The position numbers and the translations under genes were made by a program. The notes under the pieces are model-generated. The model saw only the letters and a program-made list of their open reading frames with translations. It had not been told where the DNA came from and searched no databases. Of a DNA stretch of 64,000 bases, positions 46,743-56,500 are shown in pieces. The first letter of the stretch is position 1. The number at the start of each line of letters is the position of its first letter. The DNA comes from Nodosilinea sp. FACHB-141 (GTDB lineage Bacteria > Cyanobacteriota > Cyanobacteriia > Phormidesmidales > Phormidesmidaceae): NCBI RefSeq assembly GCF_014696135.1, contig NZ_JACJPP010000013.1, positions 124,001-188,000 of the forward strand. The letters run 5' to 3'.

Positions 46743-47753
46743 TTACGCTTGGGCCGTAGCTGCCACTTCGCGATCGGCGGCGATTAGGCGCTCGTAGGTA
46801 GCGCGCATCTTCAGACCCACCAGCACCTGGAATAGACCACTGCCGTTGGTCGAACCGGGGTACTCGCGGTGTTTGAGCAGCAGCTCAGTCATTTCACCGT
46901 AGTACTTGGTAGAGGTGTTGCTGAGGTGGCTCTCGATGTAGATCAGCTCTTCGAGGCGATCGAACTGGCCGTCTACCTCTAGCACCGACACCTCGTGCCC
47001 GTAGTAGGAGTCAGGGCCGTAGTGCATGCGAATGCCGGGGTAGGAGCAGGTGAGCTTCCGCCCGCAGGGGATCCAGTCGATGGTGGAGCCTTCGTCAAAG
47101 AGGTAAACGGGGTCGAAGCCTTCGATGCCTTCCCGCTGCATGAGGCGCACCCGCAGCACCTTCTTCTCTTCGTCGTTGGGGATGAGCTGGGTGGGCAGAA
47201 TTTGAATCACCACATCGGCATACTGCTTTTGAATGTCGATGTAGGCCTCAAAGTCGGGACGGCGGGCGTTGATAGAAGCCAGCACGTCTTCGTAGGTGTG
47301 ACCACGCTCGGCCATGTCTCGCTGAATCTTCCAGGCGATTTTGACTTCGTCGCTGATGTCGAGGTAAACGCTGAAGTCGATCAGGTCGCGCACGCGCTCG
47401 TCGTAGAGGGGGTGCAGGCCTTCAATGACGATGATGCGGTTGGGGTCAACCCGCTCGGGGGGATCGAGCTCACCGGTTTCGTGGTTGTAGATCGGCTTGT
47501 CAATGCTCTTGCCTTCTTTCAGGGCTTTGATCTGTTCGTACATCAGATCAAAGTTGTTGGCTTTAGGATCGAGGGCGGTCACCCCGGCTTCTTTGCGCTG
47601 CTTGCGATCGAGGCTATGGTAGTCATCTAGGCAGATGACGGTCATGAGTTCAGCGCCAAACAGATCACTCAAGCGCCGCAGAAATGTCGATTTACCGCAT
47701 CCAGAGTCACCGGCGACACCGATTAGAACTACCTTACCTGGCTTGCTAATCAT
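46743..47753 (-). CDS. prk: Phosphoribulokinase
   Basis: A 336-residue Calvin-cycle kinase converting ribulose-5-phosphate and ATP to ribulose-1,5-bisphosphate. The P-loop is GDSGCGKST at 15-23 with Cys19, and the second regulatory cysteine is Cys41 in VICLDDYHS, the pair oxidised in the dark. A further pair (PCGRKLTC) lies in the C-terminal half. Such enzymes form the dark-inhibited complex with GAPDH and CP12. It is divergent from petH across 731 bases, an arrangement also known in Synechocystis. An intrinsic terminator follows. Confidence 0.97.
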   Translation of the reverse strand: MISKPGKVVLIGVAGDSGCGKSTFLRRLSDLFGAELMTVICLDDYHSLDRKQRKEAGVTALDPKANNFDLMYEQIKALKEGKSIDKPIYNHETGELDPPERVDPNRIIVIEGLHPLYDERVRDLIDFSVYLDISDEVKIAWKIQRDMAERGHTYEDVLASINARRPDFEAYIDIQKQYADVVIQILPTQLIPNDEEKKVLRVRLMQREGIEGFDPVYLFDEGSTIDWIPCGRKLTCSYPGIRMHYGPDSYYGHEVSVLEVDGQFDRLEELIYIESHLSNTSTKYYGEMTELLLKHREYPGSTNGSGLFQVLVGLKMRATYERLIAADREVAATAQA

Positions 47754-49747
<1,994 letters not shown>

Positions 49748-49800
49748 GGTTTTTGGTCTCCGTCAATAGTGGATGAGGGCGATCGCTGGTTCGCCCTTTC

Positions 49801-49833
49801 AAAAAAAGGAAGGGCTAAACCCTTCCTTTTTTT
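49801..49833 (+). terminator. Intrinsic terminator of petH
   Basis: AAAAAAAGGAAGGG and CCCTTCCTTTTTTT form a perfect 14-bp stem with a CTAAA loop, ending in seven T. It lies 54 bases after the petH stop and before hom. Confidence 0.92.
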
Positions 49834-49921
49834 GTGGCCGTTGGTATCAGCGCCCAGGGGTGACAACAATCCCTTTACAATTGGGCTAGCGATCGCAGTT
49901 AAGGAAGTCAGACCATTGGTG

Positions 49922-51232
49922 ATGCGTGTCGGTTTGCTGGGGTTGGGAACGGTGGGGTCGGGGACGGCCAAGATTTTGCTGGATCCGGCCCATCGTCATC
50001 CCCTTGTAGGGCAGATAGAGCTGGCCCGCGTGGGGGTGCGCAGTTTGGATAAGCCCCGGTCGGTGGCGATTGAGGGCGATCGCCTCACCACCGATTTAGA
50101 GAGCATTGTCAGCGACCCCACTATCGATGTGGTGGTGGAGGTGATGGGGGGCTTGGAGCCGGCGCGATCGCTAATTCTTAAGGCCATTGCCCACGGTAAG
50201 CATGTGGTGACGGCCAACAAAGCGGTGATTGCCCGCTACGGCGACGAGATTTTTACCGCCGCTAACGAGGCGGGGGTCTATGTGATGTTGGAGGCGGCGG
50301 TAGCGGGGGGCATTCCCGTCATCCAGCCGCTAAAGCAAGCGCTGGGGGTCAACCGCATCCGTGCGGTGACGGGGATTATCAACGGCACCACCAACTACAT
50401 CCTCACTCGCATGCAGCGGGAGGGGGGCGACTTTGAGGCAATTTTGGCCGATGCTCAGCGCCTGGGCTACGCCGAGGCCGACCCTAGCGCCGATGTGGAT
50501 GGGCTGGATGCCGCCGACAAGATTGCGATTCTGGCGTCGCTGGCCTTTGGGGGGCGCATTAAGCTGTCGGAGGTCTATAGCGAGGGCATTCGTCATGTGA
50601 CCGCCGCCGATATTGCCTACGCCGACCGGCTGGGGTTTGTGATCAAGCTGCTGGCGATCGCCCGCCGTGACAGCGACTTCGACGAGACCTCTGACCAAGC
50701 ATTGGATCAATTGCAGCTGAGGGTGCATCCGACCCTGGTGCCCGTGAGCCATCCCTTGGCGTCGGTGAACGATGTTTACAACGCCATTCTGATTGAGGGC
50801 GACCCGATTGGCCAGGTGATGTTCTTTGGGCCAGGGGCGGGGGAAGGACCGACGGCCAGTGCGGTGGTGTCTGACCTGCTGAACCTGGCGGCGAACCTGC
50901 GGGCGGGGACAACGCCTAAAGCCACTAACCCGCTGCTGGCCTGTAGTCATCAGCACTACTGCAAGGTTAGCCCCATGGCTGACATTGTCAGTCGCTTTTA
51001 CGTGCGGCTGCTGGCGGAGGATGAGCCGGGGGTGATTGGCAAATTGGGGCTGTGCTTTGGCCGTCACCGGGTGAGTTTGGAGTCGATTGTGCAAATTGGT
51101 CAGCACGAAACGCGGGCAGAGATTGTGATCGTTAGCCATGAGGTGACGGAGGCGAATTTCCAAACTGCGTTGGATGAGCTGCGAGAGTACAGGGAGATTC
51201 ACAGTGTGGCCAGTGTGCTGCGGGTGTTGTAG
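49922..51232 (+). CDS. hom: Homoserine dehydrogenase
   Basis: A 436-residue enzyme reducing aspartate-semialdehyde to homoserine for threonine, methionine and isoleucine synthesis. The Rossmann start is MRVGLLGLGTVGSGTAKILL. Catalytic signatures are EAAVAGGIPVIQPLKQ, ITGIINGTTNYIL-like (here VTGIINGTTNYIL) and YAEADPSADVDGLDAADKIA, the family hallmark. A C-terminal ACT domain (~358-436, EDEPGVIGKLGLCFGRH) gives allosteric feedback, usually by threonine. The ATG at 49922 is preferred over a GTG three bases earlier and over a long upstream extension that crosses the petH terminator. Confidence 0.96.
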   Translation: MRVGLLGLGTVGSGTAKILLDPAHRHPLVGQIELARVGVRSLDKPRSVAIEGDRLTTDLESIVSDPTIDVVVEVMGGLEPARSLILKAIAHGKHVVTANKAVIARYGDEIFTAANEAGVYVMLEAAVAGGIPVIQPLKQALGVNRIRAVTGIINGTTNYILTRMQREGGDFEAILADAQRLGYAEADPSADVDGLDAADKIAILASLAFGGRIKLSEVYSEGIRHVTAADIAYADRLGFVIKLLAIARRDSDFDETSDQALDQLQLRVHPTLVPVSHPLASVNDVYNAILIEGDPIGQVMFFGPGAGEGPTASAVVSDLLNLAANLRAGTTPKATNPLLACSHQHYCKVSPMADIVSRFYVRLLAEDEPGVIGKLGLCFGRHRVSLESIVQIGQHETRAEIVIVSHEVTEANFQTALDELREYREIHSVASVLRVL

Positions 51233-51609
51233 GGTGCATTCGCGGCCTTCCCCAGCCCGGCTTTGATCTGAGATCTGATAAGCCGCAATGCACCGCTTAG
51301 GGTATCGGATATGTTGCTTAGGCTTGGCGGCGCACAATTGGGGTAAAAAGCCAGATCTGCCGCTGGGGCCATTTCGCAGGCCCTAGACCCACGTCGAGCA
51401 GGACGTTCCGTCGTCCTGCACCTCACGGAAAGAATTAATCAATCATCGGTTTAAATCTCTGTTTTGCAAATTGACTGATTGGCAGCTCTGGTAAGGGGTA
51501 TTGAATCGTAGGGTGGGCGTTGCCAACTGGATAGGCGGCACAGACTTTGGCCTGAGATTATCGAGCTTCTTCTCAATTTTTCGCTCTTCGTCCTTCATTT
51601 TTCTGTTTT
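51233..51609. repeat. Intergenic region with long inverted repeat
   Basis: GGTGCATT (51233-51240) plus GCGGC (51242-51246) pairs with GCCGC (51282-51286) plus AATGCACC (51287-51294), with one bulged base. The ~35-base interior contains the palindrome GATCTGAGATC. The TAGGGTGC opening resembles short palindromic repeats common between cyanobacterial genes, and a further TAGGGTGGGCG lies at ~51510. The rest to 51609 shows no gene. Confidence 0.55.
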
Positions 51610-53388
51610 ATGGCCAGTATTCAATCTGCACGGCACCCCATACAGAGGCTGTTGCGTTACGGGCAGAATTATCGGCCGCAGATTTGGGGTGCGATCGCCA
51701 ACTCTGTTCTCAACACCATCTTCGACCTGGCCCCGCCCTACCTGATCGGTATTGCCATTGATGTGGTGACTAATAACGAAAGCTCGCTCATTGCCCGCGT
51801 GGGGATTACCAGCATTCCAGGGCAGCTAGGGGTGTTGTCGGCGCTGACGTTTTTAATCTGGACCCTGGAGTCGTTGAGCGAGTATATCTATGCGTGGCTG
51901 TGGCGCAACCTGGCCCAGAATTTGCAGCACGACCTGCGGATCGACACCTACAGCCATCTGCAAAGTCAGGATCTTAACTATTTTGAAGACCGCAGCACGG
52001 GCGGCCTGCTGTCGATTTTAAATGACGACATCAATCAGCTGGAGCGGTTTCTCAATACTGGGGCGCACAACCTGCTGCGTTTTTTTACCACGGTGCTGTG
52101 GGTGGGGACGACGTTCTTAATTCTGGCGCCGGGGGTGTCGTGGATGGCGATGCTGCCGATTCCTTTTGTGCTATGGGGGTCGGTCGCTTTTCAGAAGCGG
52201 CTGGCTCCGCGCTACGCCGAGGTGCGCGATAAGGCAGGGCTAATCAGCGGGCGGTTGGCCAACAACCTGTCGGGGATTGCCACAATTAAAAGCTTTACGG
52301 CGGAAAGGTATGAGCGCGATCGCGTCACCCTAGACAGCGATGCCTACCGCTACAGCAACCGCCGGGCGATCGCCCTCAGCGCCGCCTTTATTCCGCTGAT
52401 TCGAATTTTCATCTTGGTGGGCTTTACCCTGATGCTGTTTTTGGGCGGTCTGGCGGTTGCCGATGGCACCCTGTCAGCGGGTACCTACGGCTTTATGGTG
52501 TTCATCATTCAGCGGCTGCTGTGGCCCTTTACCCAGCTCAGCGAAATTATGGATGAATACCAGCGGGCGATGGCTTCGGTGCGCCGGGTGCTGGGCCTGC
52601 TGGATGAACCGATTGAGCTGATCCCCGGTCGCAACCCGCTGCCGGTGGAGCAGGTGCGCGGCGAGGTGCGCTATGAGAATGTCAGCTTTGCTTACGCCAA
52701 CCGCCAGCCGGTGCTCAAGAATCTTTCCCTTCATATCCCTGCCGGTCAGAGCATTGGGGTAGTAGGGGCCACTGGCTCGGGCAAGAGCACCCTGGTAAAG
52801 CTGCTGCTGCGCTTTTATCAGCCCCAGCAGGGCCGCATTTTGGTCGACGGCCAGGAGATTCAAGACCTGCTGCCTCAGGATCTGCGCCGCTGCATTGGCT
52901 TGGTCAGCCAGGACGTGTTTTTGTTCTCGGGCACAGTGGCGGAGAATATCGCCTATGGCACCTTCGATGCCACCCCAGAGCAAATTCTCCACGCCGCCAA
53001 GCTGGCGGAGGCCCACGAGTTCATTGTGCAGATGCCCCAGGGCTATGACACCATTGTGGGCGAGCGGGGGCAAAAGCTGTCGGGTGGCCAGCGGCAGCGG
53101 CTGGCGATCGCCCGCGCCATTCTCAAAGATCCGCCAATTTTGGTGCTCGATGAGGCAACTTCGGCGGTGGATAACGAGACCGAGGCGGCAATCCAGCGAT
53201 CGCTGGCGGTGATCACCCAGGGCCGCACAACCTTGGCGATCGCTCACCGGCTCTCCACCATTCGCCACTGCCACTGCATCTACGTCATGGCCCACGGCGA
53301 AATTGTGGAACGGGGCCGCCACGAAGAACTGCTAGAAATGAACGGTATCTACGCCAGCCTGTGGCGGGTTCAGTCTGGCCTGCGCTAG
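51610..53388 (+). CDS. ABC exporter, fused membrane and ATPase domains
   Basis: A 592-residue half-transporter of the type IV exporter class (MsbA/lipid- or peptide-like). Six membrane helices occupy ~1-320. The nucleotide-binding domain has Walker A GATGSGKST, signature LSGGQRQRLAIARAI and Walker B ILVLDEATSAVD. It would act as a homodimer. The substrate cannot be told. An ATG at 51610 gives a normal length. The next gene is a different type of ABC ATPase, so the two probably serve different systems. Confidence 0.93.
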   Translation: MASIQSARHPIQRLLRYGQNYRPQIWGAIANSVLNTIFDLAPPYLIGIAIDVVTNNESSLIARVGITSIPGQLGVLSALTFLIWTLESLSEYIYAWLWRNLAQNLQHDLRIDTYSHLQSQDLNYFEDRSTGGLLSILNDDINQLERFLNTGAHNLLRFFTTVLWVGTTFLILAPGVSWMAMLPIPFVLWGSVAFQKRLAPRYAEVRDKAGLISGRLANNLSGIATIKSFTAERYERDRVTLDSDAYRYSNRRAIALSAAFIPLIRIFILVGFTLMLFLGGLAVADGTLSAGTYGFMVFIIQRLLWPFTQLSEIMDEYQRAMASVRRVLGLLDEPIELIPGRNPLPVEQVRGEVRYENVSFAYANRQPVLKNLSLHIPAGQSIGVVGATGSGKSTLVKLLLRFYQPQQGRILVDGQEIQDLLPQDLRRCIGLVSQDVFLFSGTVAENIAYGTFDATPEQILHAAKLAEAHEFIVQMPQGYDTIVGERGQKLSGGQRQRLAIARAILKDPPILVLDEATSAVDNETEAAIQRSLAVITQGRTTLAIAHRLSTIRHCHCIYVMAHGEIVERGRHEELLEMNGIYASLWRVQSGLR

Positions 53389-53410
53389 CCTGGGCGGGAG
53401 ACTTAAGTTA

Positions 53411-53435
53411 ATGGGATTGACTGAGTCAATCCCAT
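53411..53435. repeat. Perfect palindrome between two ABC genes
   Basis: ATGGGATTGAC and GTCAATCCCAT form an 11-bp stem with a TGA loop. No U-run follows. It could be a weak terminator or an operator for the following ATPase gene. Confidence 0.5.
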
Positions 53436-53470
53436 GCTCCTCACCGCCCCATCGCCTCCCGTTCGCGCCT

Positions 53471-54190
53471 ATGCCCACTCCACTGATCGAGTTTCGCCAG
53501 CTGCAAAAAGTCTATGGCTCGGGCAATACCGAGGTGCGGGCGCTGTGGAACGTAGATTTGTCGATTTACCCCGGTGAGTACTGCGCCATTATGGGGCCGT
53601 CTGGCTCCGGCAAATCTACCGCCATGAATATGGTCGGCTGCCTCGATCGCCCCACCGCCGGAGAATATTTCTTCGACAGCCAGAATGTGGCCACCTTAGA
53701 AGACGACGCCCTGGCCCTCATTCGCAATCAAAAAATCGGCTTTGTCTTCCAGCAGTTTCACCTGCTGCCCCAGCTCACCGCGCGGGAGAATGTGGAGCTG
53801 CCGATGATCTACGCCGGGGTGCGCAGCGAGGTCCGCCGCCAGCGAGCAACAGAAGCATTGGTGCGGGTGGGGCTGGGCGATCGCATCAACAACAAGCCCA
53901 CTCAGCTATCGGGGGGGCAGCAGCAGCGGGTGGCGATCGCGCGGGCGATCGTCAACGACCCGCTACTCTTACTGGCCGACGAACCTACAGGCGCATTGGA
54001 TACTCACACCACTGATGACGTGCTGGGCCTTTTTGCCGACCTCCACGCCGCAGGCATTACCGTTGTCATGGTTACCCACGAACCCGATGTGGCCCGGGCT
54101 AGCCAGCGCATCGTCTGGTTCAAAGACGGCAAGATTCTCAACGACCACCTCAGCCCCGAGGATCTAGCTCAGTCGCTCGCGGTGCGATGA
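53471..54190 (+). CDS. MacB/LolD/DevA-type ABC transporter ATPase
   Basis: A 239-residue stand-alone ATPase of the MacB/LolD/DevA subfamily. Walker [11 protein letters not shown]-loop [20 protein letters not shown], signature [15 protein letters not shown] and Walker [14 protein letters not shown] are in order. These ATPases drive lipoprotein release or outer-membrane export with a separate permease; none is adjacent here, so the partner must be elsewhere. The ATG at 53471 is preferred over a longer frame that begins inside the upstream palindrome. Confidence 0.9.
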   Translation: MPTPLIEFRQLQKVYGSGNTEVRALWNVDLSIYPGEYCAIMGPSGSGKSTAMNMVGCLDRPTAGEYFFDSQNVATLEDDALALIRNQKIGFVFQQFHLLPQLTARENVELPMIYAGVRSEVRRQRATEALVRVGLGDRINNKPTQLSGGQQQRVAIARAIVNDPLLLLADEPTGALDTHTTDDVLGLFADLHAAGITVVMVTHEPDVARASQRIVWFKDGKILNDHLSPEDLAQSLAVR

Positions 54191-54345
54191 GTATCGAAGC
54201 TTAGATAACGTTATCTACTTGCTGAAATACTTACCGTGGAGTGACTACGGGGTGATAGGAACTCTGTCATCAAATAGATTTGGTGGCGTGAATCATGCCA
54301 TGTAGCAAAGCTTACGCTCTTGCGATTACTCTTTAAGATACTGTG

Positions 54346-54363
54346 CCTTACGTTAAAGTAAGG
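54346..54363 (+). promoter_or_regulatory. Candidate operator of the toxin-antitoxin pair
   Basis: CCTTAC (54346-54351) and GTAAGG (54358-54363) form an inverted repeat with a six-base AT spacer, 31 bases before the antitoxin start. AbrB-type antitoxins usually repress their own operon, and this is the best nearby site. Confidence 0.45.
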
Positions 54364-54394
54364 TAAAAAGCACAAACCCCTGGGTACCTATAAC

Positions 54395-54628
54395 GTGCTG
54401 ACTAAACTTACCGAGCAGAATAAAATTACCCTGCCGTCGAGCGTAACTGAGGCACTTGGCCCAGTTGAGTACTTTGAAATAACCCTCGAAAATGGGCAGA
54501 TCATTCTTACTCCCGTCAAAGTTCAACGGTCTGATGCTGTTAGAGAAAAGCTAGCTGAACTGAACATTACAGAGCAGGATATTGCTGATGCTATAGCTTG
54601 GTCTCGCGGCAGTTCTGCGCCTCAGTGA
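54395..54628 (+). CDS. AbrB/SpoVT-type antitoxin
   Basis: A 77-residue protein with an N-terminal swapped-hairpin DNA-binding domain (TKLTEQNKITLPSSVTEALG, then FEITLENGQIILTPV) and a short C-terminal tail that would bind the toxin (LNITEQDIADAIAWSRG). It starts at GTG. Its stop TGA overlaps the ATG of the PIN toxin by one base, the usual antitoxin-first arrangement. Confidence 0.83.
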   Translation: MLTKLTEQNKITLPSSVTEALGPVEYFEITLENGQIILTPVKVQRSDAVREKLAELNITEQDIADAIAWSRGSSAPQ

Positions 54629-55053
54629 TGACTCTCGAACTCAGGGTCGTACTGGATACAAATGTGCTAATTTCAGCTCTAGTATTTAAGCAAGGGATCT
54701 TAGCTACCCTGCGCCAGACTTGGCAGGGCAAAGGCTTTACGCCGCTAGTCTCCCGGGCAACAGTTACAGAGTTGATCCGAGTGCTAGCCTATCCAAAATT
54801 TAGGCTTTCCAAAACCGAGCAGGAAGAACTATTGGCGGATTACCTGCCCTATTGCAACGTCATACCAATGCAATTAGAACTGCCAGCAGTTCCAGACTGT
54901 CGAGATCTGTTTGATGTACCGTTTTTGCAGTTGGCGCTAGTGGGTCAGGCAGATTATTTGGTTACGGGCGATCGCGATCTTCTCAGCCTAACAGCCCTGT
55001 TTGAGATACCTATCGTAAACGCTGAGCAGTTTTTGGCGATCCTCTCTCCATAA
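54628..55053 (+). CDS. PIN-domain toxin (VapC-like ribonuclease)
   Basis: A 141-residue PIN-domain protein. Acidic metal-binding residues are visible in VVLDTNVLISALV (first Asp), ATVTELIRVLAYP (Glu), DLFDVPFLQLAL (Asp) and YLVTGDRDLLSL (Asp), the order expected of an active PIN nuclease. It is encoded directly after and overlapping its AbrB-type antitoxin. The cellular RNA target is unknown. Confidence 0.85.
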   Translation: MTLELRVVLDTNVLISALVFKQGILATLRQTWQGKGFTPLVSRATVTELIRVLAYPKFRLSKTEQEELLADYLPYCNVIPMQLELPAVPDCRDLFDVPFLQLALVGQADYLVTGDRDLLSLTALFEIPIVNAEQFLAILSP

Positions 55054-55082
55054 CCTTTACCAAGCCTTCCATCCGCCTAAAC

Positions 55083-56429
55083 ATGGGCAGAAATACAAAA
55101 CCATCCCCGAGCATTAATGGTGCAGCCGCCTCTCCAGCCTTTCTGCCCAGTTTTCTAAGGCTGGCAGCTGCCAATATCATCTCAAACCTGATGGTGCCCC
55201 TGGCGGGCCTCGTAGATACGGCCTTTCTCGGTCATCTGGACGACATTAGTCACCTAGGTGGGGTAGCCCTGGCCACGGTGATTTTTAACGTGGTCTACTG
55301 GAGCTTTGGCTTTTTGCGCATGGGCACCACAGGTACAACGGCTCAGGCGCGGGGGCGGGGCGATGCCGAGGAAATTTGGCTGATCTTGCTGCGCAACGGG
55401 GCGATCGCCCTGAGTTTTGGGGTAGCGATTTTGCTGCTTCAGGTGCCGATTCGCGACCTTAGCTTTGCCCTGCTCAGCGCTGAACCCGAGGTTAGAGCAG
55501 CGGGCATGGCATTCTACAACGCCCGCATTTGGGATGCCCCAGCAGTGCTGATGAACCTGGTGCTGATGGGCTGGTTTTTGGGTCGCGAAAAGGGTCGCCG
55601 GGTGATTGTGCTGTCGCTGGTAGGCAACGGCAGCAACGTGGTATTCAACACTATTTTCATCAGTGGGTTGGGCTGGGCCAGCACCGGGGCGGGGTTGGGC
55701 ACTGCCCTCAGTCAGTACGTCACCCTGGCGGTGGGGCTGAGCCTGTTGGCTAGAGAAGGCGGCTTCCAAAAGCTCTGGGCAGTAGTGCCCCAGGGGTGGA
55801 ATCTGCAGGCAATTAAAGGGCTGTTTCTGCTGAACCGCGACATTTTGGTGCGCACCTTTGCCCTGGTGCTGAGCTTTGCGCTGTTTACTAATTTCAGCTC
55901 GGCCCTGGGAAGAGAAACTCTGGCAGCGAATACGCTGCTGCTGCAAGTGGTGACGCTCTCGGCCTACTTTATCGACGGCATCGCCTTTGCCACGGAAAGC
56001 TTTGCGGGACGGTATTACGGCAGCGGCGATCGCACCCACCTGCGTCGTCTATTAACCTTGGGAGGATTCACTAGCATCGCATTAGGGCTATCCTTTGCGC
56101 TGGCTTTTGTGCTGTTTCCAGCGCCGCTGTTTGGCCTACTGACGGGCCATCAAGAGGTGATCGCGATTGTAAAAATCTACGTGGGCTGGTTGATTCCCAT
56201 TTTAGGATTGGGCGCGATCGCCTACATGCTTGACGGCTACTTTCTCGGTCTTACCGCTGGCCCAGTGCTGCGCAACGCCACAGTGTTAGCGGCCGGGGTT
56301 GGCTTTTTGCCCCTAGCTCTGCTGGCTCAATCTTTGGGCAGTGCTCACCTACTATGGCTGGCCCTGGTAGGGTTGATGGCCGCCCGCGCCCTCACCCTAC
56401 TCTGGGCTGTACCAAAGTCGTTAGCCTGA
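55083..56429 (+). CDS. MATE-family efflux transporter
   Basis: A 448-residue protein with about twelve membrane helices, of the DinF branch of MATE Na+- or H+-coupled exporters. Signature phrases near the start are NIISNLMVPLAGLVDTAFLG and FGFLRMGTTGTTAQARG. The substrate, usually cationic compounds in the family, is not predictable. It lies 29 bases after the toxin gene on the same strand and may be co-transcribed. Confidence 0.9.
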   Translation: MGRNTKPSPSINGAAASPAFLPSFLRLAAANIISNLMVPLAGLVDTAFLGHLDDISHLGGVALATVIFNVVYWSFGFLRMGTTGTTAQARGRGDAEEIWLILLRNGAIALSFGVAILLLQVPIRDLSFALLSAEPEVRAAGMAFYNARIWDAPAVLMNLVLMGWFLGREKGRRVIVLSLVGNGSNVVFNTIFISGLGWASTGAGLGTALSQYVTLAVGLSLLAREGGFQKLWAVVPQGWNLQAIKGLFLLNRDILVRTFALVLSFALFTNFSSALGRETLAANTLLLQVVTLSAYFIDGIAFATESFAGRYYGSGDRTHLRRLLTLGGFTSIALGLSFALAFVLFPAPLFGLLTGHQEVIAIVKIYVGWLIPILGLGAIAYMLDGYFLGLTAGPVLRNATVLAAGVGFLPLALLAQSLGSAHLLWLALVGLMAARALTLLWAVPKSLA

Positions 56430-56500
56430 CCGCCGCCTGCATCCCTACCGCTTTCTTAACAACGTTTAGCTGTGACAGAAACCCGTTTATGCTTTACGGT

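Noticed and set aside
50330-51337. 335-codon open frame antisense to hom
   Set aside because: Same effect: the hom frame is strongly conserved and the antisense protein is Gln/His/Arg-rich without a family.
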